Source: Algoriphagus alkaliphilus (lineage in GTDB: Bacteria; Bacteroidota; Bacteroidia; Cytophagales; Cyclobacteriaceae). Taken from it: a DNA stretch of 64,000 nucleotides. Positions 42,075 to 51,296 of the stretch are shown here, one piece after another. Location: positions 62,001 to 126,000 of the forward strand of contig NZ_FMXE01000006.1 of the NCBI RefSeq assembly GCF_900103735.1, written 5' to 3'. Under the pieces are notes generated by a model. The model made no database searches. It saw nothing but the letters and a program-made list of their open reading frames with translations, and was not told the DNA's origin. The translations under genes and the position numbers were made by a program. Numbering within the stretch: position 1 is the stretch's first letter; every line of letters starts with the position of its first letter.

Positions 42075-43079
42075 ATGCAAAAATTCACCGATTCGGAAGT
42101 TCGTTGGGGTATCCTGGGTGTGGGTAATGTCTGCGAGGTCAAGTCCGCACCAGCCATGAATCTCATCCCAAACAGTAAACTCGTGGCTGTCATGCGCCGG
42201 GACGAAGCCAAAGTCAAAGACTACGCAAGTCGACATGGAGTACCCAAATGGTACACTTCCGCAGTAGCACTCGTTAATGATCCCGAGGTAAACGCCATCT
42301 ACATCGCCACGCCTCCCAATGTTCACCTTGAACTCAGCCGCCTTGCCGCTTCCGTCGGTAAACCTGTCTATGTAGAAAAACCAATGGCAAGAACACATGC
42401 TGAATGTCTGGAAATGATCGATGTCTGTGAGAAAGCCTGTGTGCCGCTTTTTGTGGCCTACTACCGCCGTGCCCTTCCCCACTTTGTTCGGATCAAAGAA
42501 CTCCTTGATGCAGGGGCCATAGGAGAAATCCGCACAGTCCACATCAATCTCAAACAGGAAGTGGAAGCTGACCTGATCACCAAACTGGCAGATAACTGGC
42601 GTGTCAATCCCGAAATCGCCGGAGGGGGTTATTTCTTCGACCTTGCCTCCCATCAGCTCGATTTGTTGGATTTCTTTTTCGGGAAAATCACACATGCTTC
42701 CGGCTTTTCGGCCAATCAGGCCAAAGCTTACGAAGCTGAAGATATGGTGGCCGGTAGTTTTGCTTTCGAAAACGGGGTACTCGGTACTGGCAATTGGTGT
42801 TTTACTTCCTCCCATTCTGCGAGAAAGGATGAAATCATCATCGATGGAAACATGGGGCAGATCCACTTTCCTACCTTCGGAAAAGGAGAATTCAAGCTGA
42901 TCCAAGATGGTCAGGAAACACAATTCCACGACCTTCCGCTCCCCAAACATATCCAGCAGCCCTTAATCCATAGCATCGTGGACGAGCTCCTTGGAAAAGG
43001 AACATGCCCAAGCAATGGAATTTCCGGTGCCCGGACAAATTGGGCGATGGGAGAAATAGTAAAAAATAGGGTGGGGTAA
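42075..43079 (+). CDS. cytoplasmic Gfo/Idh/MocA-family oxidoreductase
   Basis: 334 residues. The NAD(P) fingerprint WGILGVGNVCEVKSAPAM begins at about residue 11, and the catalytic VEKPMARTHAEC near 95 is the EKP motif of the family. The C-terminal domain contains AGGGYFFDLASHQLDLLDFF with the usual D and H. It oxidises or epimerises a sugar or cyclitol. It lacks an export signal, in contrast to the gene at 37290. A large frame on the opposite strand is a shadow. Confidence 0.92.
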   Translation: MQKFTDSEVRWGILGVGNVCEVKSAPAMNLIPNSKLVAVMRRDEAKVKDYASRHGVPKWYTSAVALVNDPEVNAIYIATPPNVHLELSRLAASVGKPVYVEKPMARTHAECLEMIDVCEKACVPLFVAYYRRALPHFVRIKELLDAGAIGEIRTVHINLKQEVEADLITKLADNWRVNPEIAGGGYFFDLASHQLDLLDFFFGKITHASGFSANQAKAYEAEDMVAGSFAFENGVLGTGNWCFTSSHSARKDEIIIDGNMGQIHFPTFGKGEFKLIQDGQETQFHDLPLPKHIQQPLIHSIVDELLGKGTCPSNGISGARTNWAMGEIVKNRVG

Positions 43080-43177
43080 AAAATTATAAACACAAGAAGT
43101 TATCTATAAATCCAGTTGATTAATGGCTTTCTTTATTTCAAGGATTGCTTTTATTCTTCTTTTTGCAAAAAATAAAA

Positions 43178-46100
43178 ATGAAGAAGCCACCGATCCCAAA
43201 TCTTGAGCTTGAAAGACTTAAGGAATTGGAAACCTACCAGCTAATAGGAATAGCAGAGGAAGATGATTTTGATTTTATCACTTCCATGGCGGCACAGATT
43301 TGTGGCACCAAAATTTCGTTAATCAGTCTGGTCACAGAAGATAAACAATGGTTTCTATCACACCATGGACTTGAAACCCGAGAAACTCCAAGAGACTATT
43401 CGTTTTGCGCCCATGCAATCAATCACCCTGATCAGGTATTCATCGTACAGGATGCCCGAAAAGACAATCATTTCCGGGACAATCCACTGACTACAGGAGA
43501 TCCAAATGTGGTATTCTATGCAGGGGTGCCCCTAGTTTCACCCAATGGACTGCCCTTAGGGAGTTTATGTGTAATCGATGACACTCCAAAAAACCTCCAG
43601 CCCGATCAGATTCAACAACTTAAAAAGTTGGCAAACCAGACCTTAAAACTTTTTGAACTCCGGCGCAGTCAAATAGAACTGAAGAAAACAAATGAAACCC
43701 TTCGGAAAAATATCGAGTTGCTTCAGGCTACTCAGAAAGCGAATCAGTTAGGAACATGGGAATTGGAAATCGCGTCAGGCAAAACTACCTGGAGTGAAAT
43801 GGTTTACCTAATTCATGAAGTCCCCAAAGGATTTGACCATAATCAAGTCAATGCGATTGAGTTTTATCACCCGGATTATAGATCAATCATCACAAATGCC
43901 CTCGAAAAATGCATCTCTGAGAACAAAGCATTTGATATTGAATGCCTGTTGATTTCTGCAAAAGGCAAGCAAAAATGGGTAAGAAGTACAGGTAGAAAGA
44001 TTGGAAAAAAGGTTGTAGGCAGTTTTCAGGATATTACACAGATTAAGGAAAGTGAGTTGAAATTCAAAGGAATATTCAACTCCACATTTTCATTTATCGG
44101 CTTTTTGGATACTGATGGCATTTTGCTGGAAGCCAATGATACGGCCATCAATATGGCAGGTATCACGCATGAGGACGTGATAGGTAAACCTTATTGGAAT
44201 TGCTATTGGTGGCAGATTTCGGAAGAAACCCAAAAAGAGCTAAAACTAAATTTTCAAAAAGCGCTTTCTGGAGAATCTGTTGCATATGAAGTTGTTGTTT
44301 GGATAGCAGACAAAACCCCAATCACTATTCTCTTCAGCTTAAAACCCATATTCGATGAAAGGGGAAAAGTAATTTTTGTAGTGCCGGAGGGGATGCCTGT
44401 TCAGGATATTGTCGACACCCGCAACCGTTATCGGGCAGTTATAGATGGGACAAAAGCCGGCACATTTGAATGGAACATTGAAACCAATGAAGTGCTAATT
44501 AATCATCGGTTTGCCGAAATGCTGGGCTATACCTTAGAAGAATTAGAACCAGTCACTTTCGAAAAATGGCTTTCCAATGCGCACCATGAAGATCTTGAAC
44601 AGGCCCAAAATCTTATTGAAAAGTGTTTTAAGAAAGAATCAAACTTTTTTGAGCTTGAAATGAGACTTGTTCCTAAAACCGGTGATTGGGTTTGGGTAAA
44701 TGTAAGGGGGAAAATTTTTGATTGGTCTCCATCAGGAAGAGCTTTAAAAATGTACGGCACCCTTCAGGAAATTACTGAAAGAAAATCTATTGAATTCAGG
44801 CTATTAGAAGAACGAGCCCTACTTCGAACCATAATTGACAGCACCCCTGATTCGATTTATGTCAAAGACCTGCAAGGAAGGAAATTGATGGCCAACAAGG
44901 CTGACTGCAATTACTGCGGTGTGGCGGGCGAGGATGAGTTAATTGGCAAAACAGATTATGATTTCTATCCCAATGAAATAACCAAGAACACACATGAGGT
45001 CGAACAAAAGGTTTTAGTCGATGGAGAAAGTATTTTAAACCAAGAAGGAATCATTAATGGACCCGACGGAGAAGAAATCTGCTTACTCACCTCAAAAATT
45101 CCTTTGTACGATCAGGCCGGAAAAATATCAGGGCTGGTTGGAATCGGCCGAAACATTACCAAAAGAAAAAAAGCTGAGGATGAGCTCCTGCACAACAAAA
45201 ATCTTCTGGAAGCACTCTTTGATTTATCCCCAATAGGGATCGCGCTGAATGATTTTACTACAGGAAGGTTTTTGGATGTAAACGACAAACTCGTTGAGCC
45301 AACCGGGTACACCAAGGAGGAATTTCTGGCACTCAGTTATTGGGATGTCACCCCAAGATCCTTTGAGTCCGAGGAAGCAGAGGCGGTTAGGGAAATGCAA
45401 GAAAAAGGAAGTTATGACCAATTCGAAAAAGAATATATCCGCAAAGACGGGTCTCGCTACCCGGTAGCTTTACAGGGCGTAGTGATTGAAGATTCCAAAG
45501 GACAAAAATTAATCTGGTCCTTTGTAAGAGATGTCAGCAAAGAGAAAAATGCCGAACGAAAACTCCGGGAAGCCATCAGCAACTTACAGGCGCTTTTGGA
45601 TGCCAGTCAGCAAGTAGCCATTATCGCCACAGATACTCAGGGCATGATTACCCAATTTAATTCCGGCGCAGAACGAATGCTTGGCTACAAGTCAAATGAA
45701 TTGGTGGGGCTGCATTCTCCCCAGCTTATACACCTATTGGAGGAATCAGAAAGAGAAAGCCAGCATCTTTCCGAAAAGTACCAAAATAAAATCACGGGTT
45801 TTGAGACTTTTATAATTGAAGCCAGGATGGGGCTCCCCGTGACTAAAGAGTGGACCTACCTGAGAAAAGACGGCAACACTTTACCTGTTTTACTTTCTGT
45901 CAATGCGATTGCGGATGAAGGTGAAATCATTGGTTATCTGGGAGTAGCGACAGACATTTCAGCTTTGAAAAAGGTAGAGAAGGAAATTAAATCGCTTCTG
46001 GCAATCACTAAAGAGCAAAATGAAAGGCTTAAAAACTTTGCGCACATTGTCTCGCATAATCTCAGGTCTCACAGTGGTGGAATCTCCGGCCTTTTCGAAC

Positions 46101-46681
46101 TCATAAAGATTGAATATCCTGAAATTGCCAGCAATGAATTGATCGCCCTGATCATTGAAGGCACTGAAAATCTACAGAAGACTGTTGAAGATTTAACAGA
46201 AGTTGTACGCGTTAATTTGGCGACAAGTGAAAATTCCAAAATCTGGCTTCACGATATCGTAAAGAAAAACATCACTAGTCTTAACCTACAAATCAAGCAG
46301 GCTGATATTGAGATTATCAATACCATGGATCCAAACCTGCAGGTGAAAGGCATGCAAGCATATTTTGACAGTATTGTCCTCAATATGATCACCAATGCCA
46401 TTAAATACCGAAGTGAGGAAAGAGCAAGTTTTTTGAAAATATATTCAAAATCCTTTGACGAGCATGTCACGCTGTATTTTGAAGATAATGGACTTGGAAT
46501 CGACTTGAAAAAGTACGGCGACAAATTGTTTGGAATGTATAAAACATTTCATCACCATCACGACTCCAGAGGAGTTGGACTGTTTATCACCAAAAATCAA
46601 ATTGAAAGTATGGGGGGAAAGATAGAAATTGAAAGTGAAGTAAACGTGGGAACGACATTTAAAATATCTTTTCCTCTATGA
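43178..46681 (+). CDS. orphan sensor histidine kinase with GAF and six PAS domains
   Basis: 1167 residues from ATG 43178; the eleven upstream codons begin with TTG and are not conserved. Order: GAF (about 10-160), then six PAS-like domains beginning near 180, 285, 405, 540, 660 and 785, then a HisKA domain with phospho-acceptor H in AHIVSHNLRSH near 955, and HATPase with DNGLGIDLKKYG and SRGVGLFITKNQIE. No transmembrane helix or receiver domain is present, so it is a soluble kinase signalling to a partner encoded elsewhere. The many PAS copies point to integration of several cytoplasmic cues (inference). Confidence 0.9.
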   Translation: MKKPPIPNLELERLKELETYQLIGIAEEDDFDFITSMAAQICGTKISLISLVTEDKQWFLSHHGLETRETPRDYSFCAHAINHPDQVFIVQDARKDNHFRDNPLTTGDPNVVFYAGVPLVSPNGLPLGSLCVIDDTPKNLQPDQIQQLKKLANQTLKLFELRRSQIELKKTNETLRKNIELLQATQKANQLGTWELEIASGKTTWSEMVYLIHEVPKGFDHNQVNAIEFYHPDYRSIITNALEKCISENKAFDIECLLISAKGKQKWVRSTGRKIGKKVVGSFQDITQIKESELKFKGIFNSTFSFIGFLDTDGILLEANDTAINMAGITHEDVIGKPYWNCYWWQISEETQKELKLNFQKALSGESVAYEVVVWIADKTPITILFSLKPIFDERGKVIFVVPEGMPVQDIVDTRNRYRAVIDGTKAGTFEWNIETNEVLINHRFAEMLGYTLEELEPVTFEKWLSNAHHEDLEQAQNLIEKCFKKESNFFELEMRLVPKTGDWVWVNVRGKIFDWSPSGRALKMYGTLQEITERKSIEFRLLEERALLRTIIDSTPDSIYVKDLQGRKLMANKADCNYCGVAGEDELIGKTDYDFYPNEITKNTHEVEQKVLVDGESILNQEGIINGPDGEEICLLTSKIPLYDQAGKISGLVGIGRNITKRKKAEDELLHNKNLLEALFDLSPIGIALNDFTTGRFLDVNDKLVEPTGYTKEEFLALSYWDVTPRSFESEEAEAVREMQEKGSYDQFEKEYIRKDGSRYPVALQGVVIEDSKGQKLIWSFVRDVSKEKNAERKLREAISNLQALLDASQQVAIIATDTQGMITQFNSGAERMLGYKSNELVGLHSPQLIHLLEESERESQHLSEKYQNKITGFETFIIEARMGLPVTKEWTYLRKDGNTLPVLLSVNAIADEGEIIGYLGVATDISALKKVEKEIKSLLAITKEQNERLKNFAHIVSHNLRSHSGGISGLFELIKIEYPEIASNELIALIIEGTENLQKTVEDLTEVVRVNLATSENSKIWLHDIVKKNITSLNLQIKQADIEIINTMDPNLQVKGMQAYFDSIVLNMITNAIKYRSEERASFLKIYSKSFDEHVTLYFEDNGLGIDLKKYGDKLFGMYKTFHHHHDSRGVGLFITKNQIESMGGKIEIESEVNVGTTFKISFPL

Positions 46682-46774
46682 GAAATCAGATCTAAAGCTG
46701 GCTTAGGAAGTTGATTTGGCACTCCCCAATTTATTTTTTAGCTTTTAGCATCCTTATTTTAAACCCAATTCCCT

Positions 46775-48226
46775 ATGAATCACCAATTTCTCCGCCCCGT
46801 GTTGAGTTGGGGGCTTGTGCTTTTTAGCACCTTCACATTTTTCTCCTGTCAAAAACCCGCCGAAACTACTGTAGATGTCGAGGCTCCATCTTCCACTTTG
46901 CTCAAAGATTACGTCCATGCGCCGGATTCTACTTTTCGCTACGAAATTGTACACTCCGCCCCGGGAGAGAAAGCGGACTATTTCGTATTGAAAATGTACT
47001 CCCAACACTGGCTGACTTCCGATCTTGTGGATATGACTGAATGGTGGCATTGGGTGTCGATCATTGTCCCAAAAAACACCCCTCACGAAACAGGAATGCT
47101 ATGGATCGGCGGCGGAAGCACCAATTCCAAAATGCCTGATCAACCAAACCCCTTGATTTTAGCCGCATCCACCCAAACCAATTCGATTGTCGCACAGATT
47201 CACAATGTGCCATTTCAGCCGATCACCTTCGCCAATGATACTTTTGGAGAGCGATACGAGGACGAAATCATCTCTTATGGTTGGAGAAAATTCCTCGAAG
47301 GGGGTGCAAAAGATGAGGATGCGATCTGGCTGGCTCGCCTGCCCATGACCAAAGCCGCCAAACTGGCCATGGATGCCATGACTGCCCTGGTCAAAGACAA
47401 ATACAGCAAGGAGCTGAAGCACTTTGTAGTAGGTGGCGCATCCAAAAGAGGTTGGACTACCTGGATCACAGCTGCAGTCGATGATCGCGTAGTGGCCATC
47501 ATCCCGGTGGTGATAGACTTGTTAAACCTCGTGCCGTCGTTTGAGCATCACTGGAGGAATTACGGATTTTGGGCTCCAGCTGTGGGAGATTACGTCCGTG
47601 AGGGTGTGATGAATTGGGTGGGAACACCGGAGTTTGACAGAATGATGGAGATCACGGAGCCCTATTCTTTTCTGCCGGAATACACTATGCCCAAACTGCT
47701 GATCAATGCTGCCGGAGATGAATTTTTCCAGCCTGACAGCTGGAAGTTTTACTGGGATGCACTGCCGGGTGAAAAGCATGTGATGTACGTCCCCAATTCC
47801 GGGCATGATGTGGGAGACTCCGACGCGATGCCCAATCTCATTTCCTTTTATAAATCTGTCCTGAACAAAACTCCCAGGCCAAGCTACGAATGGAAAATCG
47901 ATGGTGATCAAATCAGAATAAAAACCGATCCGCAAAACCGACCGAAATCAGTAAAACTTTGGTCTGCCTACAATCCGCTTTCAAGGGATTTCCGAATCGA
48001 TGCCTTTGGCCCAAACTGGGTAGCTGAGGAAATTACTTTACCTGAAAACGGACAACTGGATGTGTTGATGAAAACTCCTGAGGAGGGATTTAGAGGTTAT
48101 TTTGTGGAACTTACCTATGAAGGCACTAGCCCGCTTAAAGTAACCAGCGGAATAGAGGTATTACCCCGGGATTATCCGTTTGAGCCCTTTGCTCCAAAAA
48201 AATCCGCTTCGGTTTCCTCGAATTAA
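46775..48226 (+). CDS. PhoPQ-activated pathogenicity-related protein (PqaA) family hydrolase
   Basis: 483 residues. The signal peptide ends in FFSCQK, a probable lipobox. The protein is an alpha/beta hydrolase: GGASKRGWTTW near residue 215 carries the GxSxxG nucleophile elbow and VPNSGHDVGD holds a candidate histidine. It belongs to the PqaA family, named from Salmonella; biochemical role is unsettled. Here it precedes a CE15-like esterase by 67 bases, so both may act on the same polysaccharide or ester (inference). Confidence 0.88.
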   Translation: MNHQFLRPVLSWGLVLFSTFTFFSCQKPAETTVDVEAPSSTLLKDYVHAPDSTFRYEIVHSAPGEKADYFVLKMYSQHWLTSDLVDMTEWWHWVSIIVPKNTPHETGMLWIGGGSTNSKMPDQPNPLILAASTQTNSIVAQIHNVPFQPITFANDTFGERYEDEIISYGWRKFLEGGAKDEDAIWLARLPMTKAAKLAMDAMTALVKDKYSKELKHFVVGGASKRGWTTWITAAVDDRVVAIIPVVIDLLNLVPSFEHHWRNYGFWAPAVGDYVREGVMNWVGTPEFDRMMEITEPYSFLPEYTMPKLLINAAGDEFFQPDSWKFYWDALPGEKHVMYVPNSGHDVGDSDAMPNLISFYKSVLNKTPRPSYEWKIDGDQIRIKTDPQNRPKSVKLWSAYNPLSRDFRIDAFGPNWVAEEITLPENGQLDVLMKTPEEGFRGYFVELTYEGTSPLKVTSGIEVLPRDYPFEPFAPKKSASVSSN

Positions 48227-48240
48227 CCAATAGTAAAAAA

Positions 48241-48269
48241 GTAAGTGGTAGGTGCTGCCTACCTCTTAC
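48241..48269. other. hairpin between the PqaA-like and CE15-like genes
   Basis: Twelve-base arms GTAAGTGGTAGG and CCTACCTCTTAC pair with a single mismatch around TGCTG. There is no T-tract, so it is not a normal terminator. It lies 25 bases before the esterase start and may affect mRNA stability or translation. Confidence 0.5.
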
Positions 48270-48293
48270 GCTTTACCATTTACAAAACTGACC

Positions 48294-49484
48294 ATGAAGA
48301 AGCTACTCCTGATTTTCTCCGTTTTCCCACTCCTTTCCCCAATCAATGGCATGTCTCAAATCCTGGCAAACTACGACGAAGACAAGGTTCCGGCCTTGAT
48401 CCTTTCTGATCCTTTTGTGAGCGAAAAAGGCAGGCTGATCCAATCCATCACCGACTGGGAAAAGATTCGGAGGTCGGAGATAGTTCGACTCTTTCAGGAT
48501 AAGGTATATGGTCAAATCCCCTCAGATTTTGAAGCAATTTCATTCGAAAAAGTCAATGAAACAGCAAACCCTTACCCCGAAATAGCGGACCTGGAGGAAG
48601 TCAATATCACCGTGAAACGAAACGGGAAAAGTCATACGATGCGGATTAATTTTTTCCTTCCAAAAGATGGGAAGGGCCCTTTTCCGGTAATACTATTGAT
48701 CAATTACCTCCCGAAATATGCGGATGGGACATTGGTGGACGAGGCCTTTTGGCCGGTACAGGAACTGATTCGACGCGGTTTTGCCACGGCTTCCTTTCAT
48801 GCTGAAACAGTCGCTCCGGATATCGCCGAAACCTTTCAGGATGGTGTCATTTCCACTCTTTACCCTGAGCAAATCGGTCAAGCCAATGGTATGAAAGCCT
48901 TGGGTGCCTGGGGCTGGGGAGCGATGCGGGCCATGGATTATTTTGAAAAGCATAGCAAATTAGATTCAAAAATATCCGTTTTGGTCGGTCACTCCCGAAC
49001 CGGTAAAGCTGCGCTATGGGCTTCAGCCAACGATCCCCGATGGGCATTTACTTACGCCAATGAATCAGGCTGTGGGGGTGCGGCTCTTTCAAAGCGGAAA
49101 TTTGGAGAAACTGTCGGTGCCATCAACAGACGATTTCCGCACTGGTTTGCCGATAATTTCAATCAATACAACGAAAAAGAAGAGGACCTTCCAATTGATC
49201 AACATCTCCTACCGGGCTTGATTGCACCAAGAAGTGTGTATTATTCCAGTGCCAAAGGTGACCAATGGGCCGATCCCAAAGGGGAATATTTGGGTCTCCA
49301 GTTGGGAAGTCGGGTTGCTGCGGAGATTTATGGAAAAAAGGCAGCTTTCGATCAAGGTTTTGAAGACTTAGAAGGACCTGTTCATCTGGAGTCAGTAGGA
49401 TATCACATTCGCGAAGGAAAGCACGACTTGACTTGGGAGGATTGGAGCTTATTTTTGGAGTTTATGGAGAAAGTGGAAAAATAA
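48294..49484 (+). CDS. CE15-like glucuronoyl esterase family protein
   Basis: 396 residues from ATG 48294, where the signal peptide begins (KKLLLIFSVFPLLSP); the 14 codons further upstream cross a hairpin and are not a signal peptide. The nucleophile elbow VGHSRTGKAALW matches the G-x-S-R-x-G-K of CE15 enzymes, which cleave glucuronoyl esters between lignin and hemicellulose; a bacterial homologue may act on other acidic polysaccharides. A late histidine for the triad is likely in GKHDLTWEDW. It follows the PqaA-like gene. Confidence 0.85.
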   Translation: MKKLLLIFSVFPLLSPINGMSQILANYDEDKVPALILSDPFVSEKGRLIQSITDWEKIRRSEIVRLFQDKVYGQIPSDFEAISFEKVNETANPYPEIADLEEVNITVKRNGKSHTMRINFFLPKDGKGPFPVILLINYLPKYADGTLVDEAFWPVQELIRRGFATASFHAETVAPDIAETFQDGVISTLYPEQIGQANGMKALGAWGWGAMRAMDYFEKHSKLDSKISVLVGHSRTGKAALWASANDPRWAFTYANESGCGGAALSKRKFGETVGAINRRFPHWFADNFNQYNEKEEDLPIDQHLLPGLIAPRSVYYSSAKGDQWADPKGEYLGLQLGSRVAAEIYGKKAAFDQGFEDLEGPVHLESVGYHIREGKHDLTWEDWSLFLEFMEKVEK

Positions 49485-49519
49485 ATGTTTTCTATTAGTA
49501 AACTTTTTGAAAAGATAGT

Positions 49520-49828
49520 ATGTTTAACATCATAACTAGAAGAACATTATTGGTCTACGCGAAAATGCATCCAAATGCCGCAAATGCACTCTATGATTGG
49601 TATGAGAAATTCCGGAAATTGGAAATAAACTCTTTCAATGAATTAAAATCCATTTGCGGAAACGCAAGTATCATTAAAGATGATAGGGTAGTTTTTAACA
49701 TTATGGGTAATAAATTCAGATTAGTAGTGAGAGTGGTGTTTGAATACAAGGCCGTACAAATCAAATGGTTTGGCACACATTCAGAATATGATAAAATTGA
49801 TGTAGACACTGTTATATTTAAAAAATAA
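49520..49828 (+). CDS. higB: HigB-type mRNA interferase toxin
   Basis: 102 residues, basic, with the HigB_toxin pattern: MFNIITRRTLLVYAKMHP, then ALYDWYEKFRKLE, then VFNIMGNKFRLVVRVVFEYKAVQIKWFGTHSEYDKI. It cleaves mRNA at the ribosome in related systems. It is one base ahead of the antitoxin gene, toxin first, as typical of higBA. The pair lies between sugar-catabolism genes and is A+T-rich, suggesting it was acquired. Confidence 0.9.
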   Translation: MFNIITRRTLLVYAKMHPNAANALYDWYEKFRKLEINSFNELKSICGNASIIKDDRVVFNIMGNKFRLVVRVVFEYKAVQIKWFGTHSEYDKIDVDTVIFKK

Positions 49829-49829
49829 A

Positions 49830-50186
49830 ATGGAACTATCGGTAATAAAAACAGAAGAGGAATACGAAAATCTACTTGACTGGATTGATAATCAATTCGA
49901 TAAAAAAGTAGATCCAAATTCCACGATAGGAAAGAAACTTGAGGTCGCTTTGGTTTTGATTAAAAATTATGAAGACCAATTTTACCCCATTCCATCTCCT
50001 GACCCCATAGAGGCGATCAAACTTAAAATGGAAGAATTAGGGCTGAAAAACCAAGACTTTGTGGGTAAAATTGGTAGTAAAGGCTATGTGTCGTCAATCT
50101 TGAATAAACGAAAGCCACTCACGCTTGAAATGGCAAAAATTTTTCACAAAGAGTTAAAAATACCAGCAGACATTTTACTTTCTTAA
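49830..50186 (+). CDS. higA: HigA-type helix-turn-helix antitoxin
   Basis: 118 residues. An acidic N-terminal half (MELSVIKTEEEYENLLDWID) is followed by a helix-turn-helix (MEELGLKNQDFVGKIGSKGYVSSILNKRK is the region at about 68-95). It neutralises the HigB toxin and represses the operon. It begins one base after the toxin stop and is followed by a strong terminator, so the pair is a closed unit. Confidence 0.9.
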   Translation: MELSVIKTEEEYENLLDWIDNQFDKKVDPNSTIGKKLEVALVLIKNYEDQFYPIPSPDPIEAIKLKMEELGLKNQDFVGKIGSKGYVSSILNKRKPLTLEMAKIFHKELKIPADILLS

Positions 50187-50195
50187 ACAGGTCAC

Positions 50196-50231
50196 AGCCG
50201 GACGGTTTCAAGGAAAAGTCCGGCTTTTTTG
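50196..50231 (+). terminator. intrinsic terminator of the higBA pair
   Basis: AGCCGGAC and GTCCGGCT form a perfect 8-bp stem around a 14-base loop, followed by six T. Confidence 0.88.
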
Positions 50232-50271
50232 TTAGGTTAAAACTCAGTTTGTACCTCAACCCAATTGACCT

Positions 50272-51273
50272 ATGCTGTCTTATATTTCTTTTTTAAGCCT
50301 CTTGGGCCTCTTTTCTTTTTCTCAGAAAAAAGAATCCCCTCCAAAAATTCTCTTTTCAGGATTCATCTACGAAACTGCCCCATTTCCTTCATGCCATGCC
50401 TCTACCCTACTGGAAACACCCGATGGCGTCATGGCGGCATGGTTTGGAGGCACTTATGAACGCCATCCCGATGTCAGTATTTACACTTCTCACAGGAAAA
50501 ATGGGGAGTGGTCTATCCCGGCATTAGCTGCAGATGGGATAGAAAATGAGGTGTTCAGAAATCCTACCTGGAACCCGGTTCTCCACCGTAAAAACGACGG
50601 GAAAATCGTCCTTTTCTACAAGGAAGGCCCCAATCCAAGGGAATGGTGGGGACACTATAAGGTTTCTGGGGATGAGGGAAAAACCTGGTCTAAGGAAACC
50701 CAACTCCCCCCGGGATTTCTCGGGCCGGTGCGGAACAAATCCGTCGAACTTTCCAACGGAAAACTGCTCCATCCAAGCAGCTTTGAAACCAACAACGTCT
50801 GGACATCACATGTTGAAATATCCAATCCTGACTTGACGGGTTGGGAAAAAGTGGACTTGAAGGGCCCTTTCAATGCCATACAACCGACTGCTCTTTTTCA
50901 TCCCGACGGAAAAATCCAACTCCTGTGCCGAACGCAGGAAGGCGTAGTGGCAGAATCTTGGTCCTCTGATCAGGGCAAAACCTGGACTCCACTGGTGGCT
51001 ACCAAGCTGGAAAATAACAACTCGGGTATCGATGGAGTCACACTTGCTGATGGCTCCCATCTCCTCGTGGTCAACCCACTAAAAAAAGGTCGAAACAAAT
51101 TAGTCCTTTTAGGCTCCGATGATGGTATTAGCTGGGAAGAACTGCTGATTTTGGAGAATGAAGAGCGGGGAGAATTCAGCTATCCGGCAATCATTCAAGC
51201 CAAAGACGGTACACTTCACATCAGTTACACTTACAATCGGGAAAAGATCAAATATATCCACCTTAGCCTTTGA
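50272..51273 (+). CDS. sialidase-like BNR/Asp-box exo-glycosidase
   Basis: 333 residues with a signal peptide (ISFLSLLGLFSFS). Asp-boxes SGDEGKTW, SSDQGKTW and GSDDGISW mark a six-bladed sialidase fold. The N-terminal block AAWFGGTYERHPDVSIY and later NNNSGIDGVTLADGSHLLVVN match the BNR_2 family. These proteins are often labelled exo-alpha-sialidase, but the canonical FRIP arginine motif was not found, so the true sugar is uncertain. It overlaps the upstream edge of the aldolase gene region, 23 bases before its start, forming an operon. Confidence 0.8.
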   Translation: MLSYISFLSLLGLFSFSQKKESPPKILFSGFIYETAPFPSCHASTLLETPDGVMAAWFGGTYERHPDVSIYTSHRKNGEWSIPALAADGIENEVFRNPTWNPVLHRKNDGKIVLFYKEGPNPREWWGHYKVSGDEGKTWSKETQLPPGFLGPVRNKSVELSNGKLLHPSSFETNNVWTSHVEISNPDLTGWEKVDLKGPFNAIQPTALFHPDGKIQLLCRTQEGVVAESWSSDQGKTWTPLVATKLENNNSGIDGVTLADGSHLLVVNPLKKGRNKLVLLGSDDGISWEELLILENEERGEFSYPAIIQAKDGTLHISYTYNREKIKYIHLSL

Positions 51274-51296
51274 TTTTTTTTGAAAACCTTAAGCCT

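Noticed and set aside
42063..42950. Long open frame (295 codons) on the minus strand
   Set aside because: It lies fully antisense to the Gfo/Idh/MocA oxidoreductase, whose motifs are clear. Its product shows no family pattern; it is a codon-bias shadow.
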